From Lachnospiraceae bacterium UBA7481 (GTDB lineage: Bacteria > Bacillota > Clostridia > Lachnospirales > Lachnospiraceae), in NCBI GenBank assembly GCA_002478505.1, contig DLOP01000010.1, positions 1 through 25,899 on the forward strand: 25,899 bases of DNA, given 5' to 3'. Numbering within the stretch: position 1 is the first letter of the stretch; each line of letters opens with the position of its first letter. The notes under the pieces were generated by a model that saw nothing but the letters and a program-made list of their open reading frames with translations, was not told the origin of the DNA and did no database searches. Positions 16,376-22,920 of the stretch are shown piece after piece. The position numbers and the translations under genes are program-made.

Positions 16376-18352
16376 ATGTTTAATAAAGAAAAATTAGCCG
16401 CAGTTATTACTGCCTACAAGGAATACTTTCCTGAACATTTTAAAGATGAAATATATAAGTGGGAGGCCATTGCCCATTTTCAAAGAAATTGGGATGTTAA
16501 TGCAGAGAACTTTCTGGATATGTTTATGGCTGCTACAGAAAAAACAGGTAATCTGTTGGCCAATATGAATAATTATCCGAGAGGAATGATTAAGTCTTTT
16601 GCGGCAGCAGATCCGGAAGCTGTTAGGAGAATGTTTTTTTATTTATATGATGAAACAAAAAATTTGGGAGATCGAATCGAAGCGTTCCAGAGTACATCTG
16701 AAGAATTACGTATCAAATATGACGATGGAACATGGAGACAGCATTATCAGACACCGAATGCGATTACTACATATCTTTGGCTGAACTATCCGGATAAGTA
16801 TTTTATTTACAAATACTCTGAAGTACGTGCAGTTGCTAGAATAATCGACAGTGATTTTGTGCCGAAAAAAGGAGGAGCTACTGCAAATGTAGAAGGTGGT
16901 TTCAAACTTTACAATGAGATACGAGAAGTTGTAGCAGCTGATATGGAGTTGGATAAGATGTTGAAAACCAGCTTGAAGGATAGCTGCTATTCGGATTCAA
17001 ATAAAATTACCATGACGATAGATGTTGGGTTCTTTGTGAGCCGTTTCTACAATCAAGATAAGGAAGTTGATCTTGATTCATTGCATTCCGATGCTAAGTT
17101 TTCCAAGTGGTATGCTCCGGTTGTTAATACTTTGTATATGATGGGCGGAAGCGGGAAACGTCCGGATGTGCACCAGAAGATTATTGAGGATTGTGGTATC
17201 AGTAATGAAGAACTCCAGAATAAAAATTCCACCGGAATTGCACAGGTCTTGAATGATATAGACTGGGCAAGGAATTATCTTGTTTATGAAGGAATCATTG
17301 ATAAAGGTGAGGGCGGTACGTGGCTTCTTACAGATCTCGGGAAGCGAATTATTATTACAGATGAATTGTCAGGAAAGATTACGGCAAAATGGGTAAAAAT
17401 CAAAGCCGCTGAAAGAGAACATCGATATGTACCGGAAATGGATCTCACGCCATATTATGTGTATCGGGATAAAGTTGGACAATCAGGTACCGCTCCATAT
17501 ACTAAAGAAGATTTTCTGCATCAGGTATATATGACAGAGGAAAAGTATAATACGCTGATATCATTGCTGCGGAACAAGAAAAATTTGATTTTGCAGGGAG
17601 CACCAGGTGTCGGTAAAACATTTGTTGCCAAGAGATTGGCATATTCTATGATGGGGGAGAAGGATGAAGCTAGGATAGAATTCATTCAATTTCATCAAAA
17701 CTATTCCTACGAAGATTTTATTATGGGATATAAACCTCAAGCCGAGGGGTTTAAACTGACGAACGGTATTTTTCATCGATTTTGTATGGAAGCCACGGAG
17801 CATCCGGAAAAGGAGTATTTTTTTATTATTGACGAGATTAACAGAGGTAATATGAGTAAGATTTTTGGTGAGTTGTTGCTACTGATAGAAAAAGATTACA
17901 GGGGAACAAAGGCAAAGTTGGCATACAGTGGAGAGGAGTTTTCTGTTCCAAAGAATCTATATATTATTGGAATGATGAATACGGCGGATCGAAGCCTTGC
18001 AATGATTGATTATGCTCTTCGAAGAAGATTTAGTTTTTTTGATATGGAACCCGGATTCAATTCTGACGGGTTTAAGGTGTATCGGAACATTTTGCAGAAT
18101 GAAACATTCAATGCACTGATTGAGCAGATTATAGATTTGAACAGAGAAATTAAGGCAGATGATTCTTTAGGTGAAGGATTCCGCATCGGTCACAGTTATT
18201 TTTGTGGCAGGAATCAGGAAAACTGTACCGATGAGTGGATGAAGTCTGTTGTATATTATGATATTATCCCTATGCTGCAGGAGTACTGGTTTGATGACAA
18301 ACAGAAGGTGCAGCGTTGGGAAAATAGTCTGAGCGGAGTATTCAATGACTAA
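16376..18352 (+). CDS. mcrB: McrB-like AAA+ GTPase of a modification-dependent restriction system
   Basis: This 658-residue protein is the motor/recognition subunit of an McrBC-type system, which cuts DNA carrying modified cytosines using GTP-driven translocation. The C-terminal AAA+ domain (about 390-650) has Walker A GAPGVGKT (408-415), Walker B FFIIDEINRGN (about 482-492), the McrB-type nucleotide signature MNTADRS (534-540) and the arginine-rich ALRRRF (547-552). The N-terminal 230 residues are a specificity-type region (GTWRQHYQTPNAITTYLWL). Residues about 240-330 resemble the winged-helix Mrr N-terminal domain (MGGSGKRPDVHQKI, then LTDLGKR). The start follows AGGGAGG. Its 3' end overlaps mcrC by 8 bases, typical of a coupled pair. 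The recognised modification is unknown. Confidence 0.92.
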   Translation: MFNKEKLAAVITAYKEYFPEHFKDEIYKWEAIAHFQRNWDVNAENFLDMFMAATEKTGNLLANMNNYPRGMIKSFAAADPEAVRRMFFYLYDETKNLGDRIEAFQSTSEELRIKYDDGTWRQHYQTPNAITTYLWLNYPDKYFIYKYSEVRAVARIIDSDFVPKKGGATANVEGGFKLYNEIREVVAADMELDKMLKTSLKDSCYSDSNKITMTIDVGFFVSRFYNQDKEVDLDSLHSDAKFSKWYAPVVNTLYMMGGSGKRPDVHQKIIEDCGISNEELQNKNSTGIAQVLNDIDWARNYLVYEGIIDKGEGGTWLLTDLGKRIIITDELSGKITAKWVKIKAAEREHRYVPEMDLTPYYVYRDKVGQSGTAPYTKEDFLHQVYMTEEKYNTLISLLRNKKNLILQGAPGVGKTFVAKRLAYSMMGEKDEARIEFIQFHQNYSYEDFIMGYKPQAEGFKLTNGIFHRFCMEATEHPEKEYFFIIDEINRGNMSKIFGELLLLIEKDYRGTKAKLAYSGEEFSVPKNLYIIGMMNTADRSLAMIDYALRRRFSFFDMEPGFNSDGFKVYRNILQNETFNALIEQIIDLNREIKADDSLGEGFRIGHSYFCGRNQENCTDEWMKSVVYYDIIPMLQEYWFDDKQKVQRWENSLSGVFND

Positions 18353-19406
18353 TGACAAAGGTATTCTCATAAAAAATATATATTATATGCTTGCATATGT
18401 CTTTCAGGTGCTTCGTCAAAAGAATTATGAAAACATAGCTGCAGAGGAATTTGATGAAATACAGGAATTGTTTGCCGCAATACTTGCAAAGGGTGTGACA
18501 CAGCAGTTAAAACAAGGGCTTCACAAGGAATATATTACCCAAAATGAGGATTTGCCAGTGATACGGGGAAAGTTGGACATGCACGGAACCATAAGTAATA
18601 AAATTCAGCGAAAGAGAATTTTGGCTTGTGAGTACGATGAATTGTCTGTGGATAATATCTATAATCAGATTTTAAAGACGACGATGAAAATTCTGGTTAG
18701 AGAAGCTTCTGTAAAACAGGAACATAAGAGTAACCTAAAGAAAGCACTTCTCTTTTTTGATGAAGTGGCTATTATTGATCCGTCCAGTATCCGATGGGAT
18801 ATGCTTAGGTACCAGCGGAACAATAAAAACTATGAAATGCTTATGAACACCTGTTATTTGGTGCTAGACGGAATGATTCAGACAACGGAGAAAGGCAATT
18901 ATAAAATGATGTCTCTGTCTGATGATCATATGCATCGGTTGTATGAAAAGTTTGTTCTGGAATACTACAAGAGGCATCATACATATCTCTCTGAAGTAAG
19001 AGCGGCCCAATTGAAATGGAATCTTACTGGGGACACAGAGGAAAGCATAATTCGCTTTCTTCCAGTGATGCAAACGGATATTTTTATGAGGTATAAAGAA
19101 CAGATTCTGATTATAGATACAAAGTATTATGGAAGGACGATGCAGGTAAAGTATAATAAGACTACATTACATTCAGGGAATCTGTACCAGATTTTTACTT
19201 ATGTGAAGAATCAGGATATAGCAGATACTGGAATGGTGTCTGGGCTACTGTTGTACGCAAAGACGGAAGAGGCAATTACTCCCGATTGTAGTTTTGTGAT
19301 AAGTGGAAACAGGATCAGTGTGAAGACACTGGATTTGAATAAAAAGTTTTCACTGATTTCTGCACAGCTAGATCAGATTGCGGAAGATCATTTTGGTAAG
19401 CGATAA
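18345..19406 (+). CDS. mcrC: McrC-like nuclease subunit
   Basis: This 353-residue protein is the endonuclease partner of McrB. The N-terminal part (about 1-235) is helical, with the family-typical segments LIKNIYYMLAYV and GKLDMHGTI, and forms the McrB-binding arm. The C-terminal part holds the PD-(D/E)xK nuclease core: TDIFMR (Asp245) followed by ILIIDTKYY (Asp258, Lys260), with a YQIFTYV helix (about 281-287) after it. The reading frame overlaps the mcrB end by 8 bases. Length and motifs match intact McrC, so the pair is likely active. No clear terminator follows. A short inverted repeat GCGTA/TACGC lies 160 bases downstream. Confidence 0.9.
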   Translation: MTNDKGILIKNIYYMLAYVFQVLRQKNYENIAAEEFDEIQELFAAILAKGVTQQLKQGLHKEYITQNEDLPVIRGKLDMHGTISNKIQRKRILACEYDELSVDNIYNQILKTTMKILVREASVKQEHKSNLKKALLFFDEVAIIDPSSIRWDMLRYQRNNKNYEMLMNTCYLVLDGMIQTTEKGNYKMMSLSDDHMHRLYEKFVLEYYKRHHTYLSEVRAAQLKWNLTGDTEESIIRFLPVMQTDIFMRYKEQILIIDTKYYGRTMQVKYNKTTLHSGNLYQIFTYVKNQDIADTGMVSGLLLYAKTEEAITPDCSFVISGNRISVKTLDLNKKFSLISAQLDQIAEDHFGKR

Positions 19407-19540
19407 TTTGTCAGGATTCCAAAAACGTAATACTATGACCGGGGAGCAGAGCAGATGGCGAGAATTTTGGACTTCAAAGAGGCTGATATGCAAGAGAAAA
19501 AGAGAAAATCAGGTTAAGAAACGAAACAATCTACTACACC

Positions 19541-19556
19541 AATTACTACACCATTT
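19541..19556. repeat. 16-bp direct repeat shared with positions 226-241
   Basis: AATTACTACACCATTT occurs here and, identical and in the same orientation, at 226-241. Here it is preceded by a near copy of itself (ACTACACC at 19533-19540), giving a short tandem. It could be a recombination site left by an integrated element, or part of a dispersed repeat. Confidence 0.55.
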
Positions 19557-19680
19557 GCCCGTAAATTTGCGTAGATTTATAACGAATTACGCATATTCGG
19601 GGTAAAAAATCAAAAATGAAAAAAGCGCCGGAAAGCTTGAAATATCAAGGCTTGAAGGCTTATGAAGGGATATAAGAGAT

Positions 19681-19725
19681 ATGATAAAAATATTATTCGT
19701 GTGCCACGGCAGGGGTGTGGTGTGA
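19681..19725 (+). CDS. Possible 14-residue ORF with ILFVCHGR peptide, or relic
   Basis: MIKILFVCHGRGVV is encoded here. It resembles the start of low-molecular-weight tyrosine phosphatases (ILFVCHGN, beginning of the CX5R loop) but stops at once. A second frame at 21278 encodes MISILFVCHGRKLT with synonymous differences. It may be a decayed gene start or a small conserved peptide; evidence for expression is absent. Confidence 0.25.
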   Translation: MIKILFVCHGRGVV

Positions 19726-19835
19726 GTGGCATATCTTGGTATAAGTTTGCAGAGTGGGGGCATAACTTTTCCTTTTCAAAATAAGGACTACGATAAGACT
19801 ACGAATGAGGAAAGGAAAACTACGGATTTTACAGC

Positions 19836-19932
19836 TATCGTTAAGATAGTAGGGGTAATCGTTACAAAGTAGGAATTTTCAGAGACTATCGTTATGAAGT
19901 AAGTATATCGTTAAATTGTGTAATAATTGTTA
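19836..19932 (+). repeat. Cluster of four or five ATCGTTA direct repeats
   Basis: TATCGTTA at 19836-19843, AATCGTTA at 19857-19864, TATCGTTA at 19887-19894, TATCGTTA at 19906-19913 and the variant AATTGTTA at 19925-19932. Starts are 19 to 30 bases apart, and the first three are followed by AGTAGG-like bases. They look like binding sites or iterons. The binding protein is unknown. Confidence 0.55.
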
Positions 19933-20025
19933 AAGGATATCAGGGTCAGCGTGAAAGGTGCTGGCTATTTTTAATTTGGCTTAAAGTTTGTTTGGATAAA
20001 AATGTATATATTTTTGGATAATGAA

Positions 20026-20144
20026 ATCGCCTAACATTTAAACTTTCGCATAATTTGAGAATATATTAGGCGAAATCAGGGTAGAATATTGATTATTGCC
20101 TAAAATGATGGTATAATTAGGCGAAAAGAGAGGGGTTAGGCGAA
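20026..20144 (+). promoter_or_regulatory. Fic gene promoter covered by six TTAGGCGAA-like boxes
   Basis: A sigma-A promoter, TTGATT (20089-20094) and TATAAT (20112-20117) with 17 bases between, lies just before the Fic gene. TTAGGCGAA occurs exactly at 20066-20074, 20117-20125 (overlapping the -10 box) and 20136-20144 (overlapping the ATG). Inverse-orientation near copies lie at 20026-20034 (ATCGCCTAA), 20045-20053 (TTCGCATAA) and 20095-20103 (ATTGCCTAA, inside the spacer). Occupied boxes would block transcription, so the gene is probably repressed, perhaps by the winged-helix end of the Fic protein itself. Confidence 0.7.
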
Positions 20145-21193
20145 TGCGGATTTTTAACTATGCCAATTTAAAAGATTACAAATGGGATTCGGAAATTCTT
20201 GGATTGGTAGCACAGATCCATGAGTTTAAAGGAAAACAGGAATTATACCTTAAGCAGAAACCTGCCACACTGGAAAAACTGGTCCAGATAGCAAAAATAC
20301 AAAGTACCGAGGCTTCCAATAAGATTGAAGGCATTGTTACGACAAGCACAAGGCTTCAACAGCTTGTTATGGAAAAGACAACACCTAAGAATAGGGATGA
20401 GGAAGAAATTATGGGGTATCGGGATGTTTTAAATACGATCCATGAGAGCTATGAATATATCCCGATTCGTTCTTCTTATATTTTGCAGCTCCACCGGGAT
20501 TTATATCAATATTCACAGAAGGATATAGGGGGAAGGTTTAAGAATACGCAAAATGTAATAGCCGAAAATCACCCGGATGGATCGCAGACAGTGCGATTTA
20601 TTCCTTTGGCGCCTTATGAGACACCGGGGGCAATCGATTCCATCTGCGATAATTTCAATCAGGCAATAGATGCCTGCATCGTGGATCCGCTAGTATTGAT
20701 TCCGATTTTCATCAATGATTTTCTATGCATCCACCCATTCAATGACGGAAATGGCCGGATGTCTCGCCTGCTCACCACGCTCCTTCTATATCGGTGCGGG
20801 TATGTTGTGGGGAGATATATCAGCTTGGAGAGTAAAATAGAAAAGACCAAGGAAAATTACTACGATGTATTGGAACAGTGCGGGAATGGCTGGCACGAGA
20901 ATGAAAATGATCCGGCACCATTTATAAAATATATGCTTGGAATCGTGCTGGCAGCTTATAGAGATTTTGAGACTCGGATCAGTCTTGTGGATGAAAAATT
21001 GCCTGCAATAGAAATGGTCAGAAAAGCAGTTTATGAGAAAATCGGTAAATTTACGAAGAGTGAGATCATGGAACTTGTGCCGTCCCTGTCTAAGGCTTCC
21101 GTAGAAAATTCGTTGACACAGTTGATGAAGGACGGGGTTGTTAACAGGCATGGTAAAGGGAAGGCGACATTCTATACAAGGGCGGATGTGTAG
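20144..21193 (+). CDS. fic: Fic-family protein (predicted AMP-transferase) with C-terminal winged helix
   Basis: This 349-residue protein has an N-terminal Fic_N-type region (about 1-85), a Fic core (about 108-265) with the complete active-site motif HPFNDGNGRMSR (His197 to Arg208), and a C-terminal winged-helix-like domain (about 285-345: FTKSEIMELVPSLSKASVENSLTQL in two parts, then a KGKATFY wing). Fic enzymes transfer AMP or related groups from nucleotides to target proteins. The N-terminal segment SNKIEG (Ser58 to Gly63) fits the [S/T]xxxE[G/N] inhibitory helix with Glu62, so the enzyme is expected to be self-inhibited (class II arrangement). The last TTAGGCGAA box overlaps the ATG, suggesting tight repression, possibly by its own C-terminal domain. 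The ribosome site is AGAGGGG. The target protein is unknown. Confidence 0.9.
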   Translation: MRIFNYANLKDYKWDSEILGLVAQIHEFKGKQELYLKQKPATLEKLVQIAKIQSTEASNKIEGIVTTSTRLQQLVMEKTTPKNRDEEEIMGYRDVLNTIHESYEYIPIRSSYILQLHRDLYQYSQKDIGGRFKNTQNVIAENHPDGSQTVRFIPLAPYETPGAIDSICDNFNQAIDACIVDPLVLIPIFINDFLCIHPFNDGNGRMSRLLTTLLLYRCGYVVGRYISLESKIEKTKENYYDVLEQCGNGWHENENDPAPFIKYMLGIVLAAYRDFETRISLVDEKLPAIEMVRKAVYEKIGKFTKSEIMELVPSLSKASVENSLTQLMKDGVVNRHGKGKATFYTRADV

Positions 21194-21277
21194 GAATACG
21201 GAGAGAGCGGTCGGAAATAGGCATACAAGTTTGTTTTTTGGACGGCGTATATTTTATAATTGAGAGGGAATATAAAC

Positions 21278-21337
21278 ATGATTTCGATACTTTTTGTTTG
21301 CCACGGCAGGAAGTTAACACAAGCCTCGAAATGCTGA
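21278..21337 (+). CDS. Possible 19-residue ORF with ILFVCHGR peptide, or relic
   Basis: ATG 21278 follows AGAGGGA at good spacing and opens MISILFVCHGRKLTQASKC. Its ILFVCHGR is the same as in the frame at 19681, but three codons (Leu, Phe, Val) differ synonymously. The two copies flank the Fic gene. It is a relic of a phosphatase-like gene start or a small peptide; no function is claimed. Confidence 0.25.
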   Translation: MISILFVCHGRKLTQASKC

Positions 21338-21443
21338 TATTTATAAGGAAAAATGTCAATTGCCAGATGGATTTACAGAGATTTTACAGAGAATCAAATA
21401 GCAGCAAGAAGTCCGGTGCAAAAGAAAAAAGTTGAAATACAGG

Positions 21444-21472
21444 TTGATTATTTTTCGCAATTTGTATATACT
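21444..21472 (+). promoter_or_regulatory. Sigma-A promoter of the CptI-like RNA and toxin
   Basis: TTGATT (21444-21449) and TATACT (21467-21472) have a 17-base spacer. The expected start near 21479 lies just before the first repeat at 21483, so the transcript would begin with the antitoxin RNA. Confidence 0.7.
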
Positions 21473-21478
21473 ATGAGT

Positions 21479-21620
21479 AGAAGTAAATGTTTGCCGCTTG
21501 CTGATGGTGCGGGGTATAAGTGATTCAGTTCGTAAATGATGCCACTTGCTATACAGGTGGGATATAAATGGTATAGTGCGTAAATGTTCCCCATCGGCTG
21601 ATGTCGGTGGGGAATTTACA
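21479..21620 (+). ncRNA. cptI: CptI-like type III antitoxin RNA: three imperfect 48-49 base repeats
   Basis: Three units each begin GTAAATG: 21483-21531 (49 bases), 21532-21579 (48 bases) and 21580 to about 21620 (partial). Each holds a small stem at the same place, and the stems covary: CCGC/GCGG (21494-21497 and 21509-21512), CCAC/GTGG (21542-21545 and 21557-21560), TTCCCCA/TGGGGAA (21587-21593 and 21608-21614). The last stem is extended by GTAAA/TTTAC and may act as the partial terminator that sets the RNA-to-toxin ratio in type III systems. The array lies between a promoter and a CptN-like toxin gene. In this class the toxin cuts the precursor into single repeats that bind and inhibit it. 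Exact RNA ends are estimates. Confidence 0.8.
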
Positions 21621-21656
21621 TAAAAGAGGTTTGCCCAAAGGAGAATGCTGCAATAT

Positions 21657-22148
21657 ATGGAGATACGACAGGGTTATTCTTATCATATCAAAGATGAATT
21701 TTTTGATAGGGTGCAGGATAAATACTTGATGAGTAATAAAGAAAATGGGAATTACCGCCCACATTTTTATGCAATACAGGATAAGAAGAATCAAGCTTTT
21801 TATTGGATGCTCCCCATAAGTTCACAGGTGGAAAAGTATAAGATCATCATAGAAAAGAAGAAAAGAAAATATGGTAAATGTAATACAATAATTATTGGTA
21901 AATTTGCAGGAAAAGAAAATGCGTTTTTGATTCAGAATGCTTTTCCTGTTATTGCAAAATTTTTTGATCATATACATACAGTTGAAAATAAACCGATAAC
22001 AGTACATGATGAGCTGAACAGAATCCTTACGGAAAATTTAGGGGAAGTGCTTGCGTTGCATAATCGTGGGATTAATTTGATATTTTCAGATATTGAAAAG
22101 ATAAGGACTATTATGGAACAGGAATTAGAAAATACTGAATGTCAGTAA
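21657..22148 (+). CDS. cptN: CptN-like endoribonuclease toxin of a type III toxin-antitoxin system
   Basis: The protein is 163 residues from ATG 21657. It resembles the ToxN/AbiQ superfamily, CptN branch, by these segments: MEIRQGYSYHIKDEFFD, NYRPHFYAIQDKKNQAFYWM, LPISSQVEKYKIIIEKKKRKYGKC (in parts), FLIQNAFPVIAKFFDHIH, then KPITVHDELN. Such toxins are sequence-specific RNases that are held inactive by their repeat RNA and can abort phage infection. ATG 21645 is in frame, but AAAGGAG (21637-21643) is only 1 base from it. ATG 21657 is 13 bases away and begins where relatives begin. Upstream are the antitoxin repeats, and a strong terminator follows. The family call is from recalled similarity, not a search. 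Confidence 0.85.
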   Translation: MEIRQGYSYHIKDEFFDRVQDKYLMSNKENGNYRPHFYAIQDKKNQAFYWMLPISSQVEKYKIIIEKKKRKYGKCNTIIIGKFAGKENAFLIQNAFPVIAKFFDHIHTVENKPITVHDELNRILTENLGEVLALHNRGINLIFSDIEKIRTIMEQELENTECQ

Positions 22149-22187
22149 TGCCATTGCTTGTAAAGATGTGAGTAATGGCATTTTTTA
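22147..22187 (+). terminator. Strong terminator after cptN
   Basis: AATGCCATT (22147-22155) and AATGGCATT (22174-22182) form a perfect 9-bp stem that leads into six T (22181-22186). The stem begins within the cptN stop codon. Confidence 0.9.
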
Positions 22188-22259
22188 GTTGGGCTAGTTT
22201 ACATTTGAGGCAGTAGCAGTATTTTATGAAAATAATGCAGCTGCAAAGCAGATATAGAA

Positions 22260-22308
22260 ATTGACTTTTATGCCTTATAAGAATATAATAATAAGCATAA
22301 AAGTCAAT
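22260..22308 (+). promoter_or_regulatory. abiE promoter within a 14-bp perfect inverted repeat
   Basis: ATTGACTTTTATGC (22260-22273) and GCATAAAAGTCAAT (22295-22308) are perfect inverted arms, 21 bases apart. The promoter TTGACT (22261-22266), N17, TATAAT (22284-22289) lies between and within them: the left arm covers the -35 box and the right arm the expected start site. AbiEi-type antitoxins are known to repress their own operon by binding inverted repeats, and this fits that role. Confidence 0.8.
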
Positions 22309-22317
22309 AGAAAGTAG

Positions 22318-22920
22318 ATGATTTTTGTGGGAGCAACTGAAACGATTATTAAGATGGCGCAAGAAACTAATGGTATAGTTACTACTGCAATGGTGGTTGC
22401 AGCAGGTTTTTCTCGTGGTAATATTAAATATCTTGTTGATAAAGGTATAATTGAGAAATCTGCCAGAGGCGTTTATATTTTGCCGGAAGTCTGGGATGAT
22501 GAGATTTTTAACTTGCAGAATCGATTTAAAAGAGGGATTTATTCTCATGAAACGGCATTGTTTCTATGGGATCTAACAGATAGAACGCCGAACAGATATC
22601 ATATGACGTTTCCGGTGAATTACAATTTGACAAAGCCAAAGGAAGAGAATATTAGATGTGTGCAGTGTAAAAAAGAATTATATGACTTGGGAATAGCAGA
22701 AGTGGTTACTCCGGGTGGAAATACAGTAAGAGCCTATAGTGTAGAGCGCACGCTTTGTGATATTTTAAGACCTCATAGCCGTGTGGATATTCAGATTGTG
22801 ACGGAAGCATTTAAACGTTATACATCTAGGTCTGATAAAAATATTCCGATATTATCAGAGTATGCTAAAATTCTAAAGGTTGAAACAAGACTCAGATCGT
22901 ATCTGGAGGTGCTGTTATGA
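22318..22920 (+). CDS. abiEi: AbiEi-family antitoxin / transcriptional regulator (type IV TA)
   Basis: This 200-residue protein has an N-terminal winged helix (about 5-60: GIVTTAMVVAAGFSRGNIKYL, KGIIEKSARGVYILP) and the AbiEi C-terminal region (YSHETALFLWDLTDRTPNRYHMT in parts, RAYSVERTLCDILRP). AbiEi represses its operon and counters the AbiEii toxin without binding it directly (type IV mode). The inverted repeat 10 bases upstream is its likely operator. The ATG at 22318 has only a modest ribosome site (AGAAAG). Its stop overlaps the toxin start by four bases (ATGA), so the two are translationally coupled. Confidence 0.9.
   Translation: MIFVGATETIIKMAQETNGIVTTAMVVAAGFSRGNIKYLVDKGIIEKSARGVYILPEVWDDEIFNLQNRFKRGIYSHETALFLWDLTDRTPNRYHMTFPVNYNLTKPKEENIRCVQCKKELYDLGIAEVVTPGGNTVRAYSVERTLCDILRPHSRVDIQIVTEAFKRYTSRSDKNIPILSEYAKILKVETRLRSYLEVLL

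Larger units (their letters stand above)
19407..20025. other. Gene-free stretch after mcrC with several short repeats
   Basis: No convincing gene was found between mcrC and the Fic regulatory region. It holds AATTACTACACCATTT at 19541-19556 (also at 226-241), an inverted repeat GCGTA/TACGC (19569-19573 and 19588-19592), a tiny frame with peptide ILFVCHGR (19681-19725) and a run of ATCGTTA repeats (19836-19932). The composition fits remnants of mobile DNA. Confidence 0.5.

Noticed and set aside
19378..19605. 75-residue frame overlapping the end of mcrC
   Set aside because: Starts inside mcrC in another frame, has basic low-complexity composition and runs through the repeat at 19541.
21238..21435. 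65-residue plus-strand frame after the Fic gene
   Set aside because: No plausible ribosome site and no recognisable domain; it overlaps the better supported short frame with ILFVCHGR.
21483..21620. CRISPR array interpretation of the 48-base repeats
   Set aside because: Units are contiguous with no spacers, are imperfect, number only three and precede a CptN-like toxin; type III antitoxin RNA explains them better.
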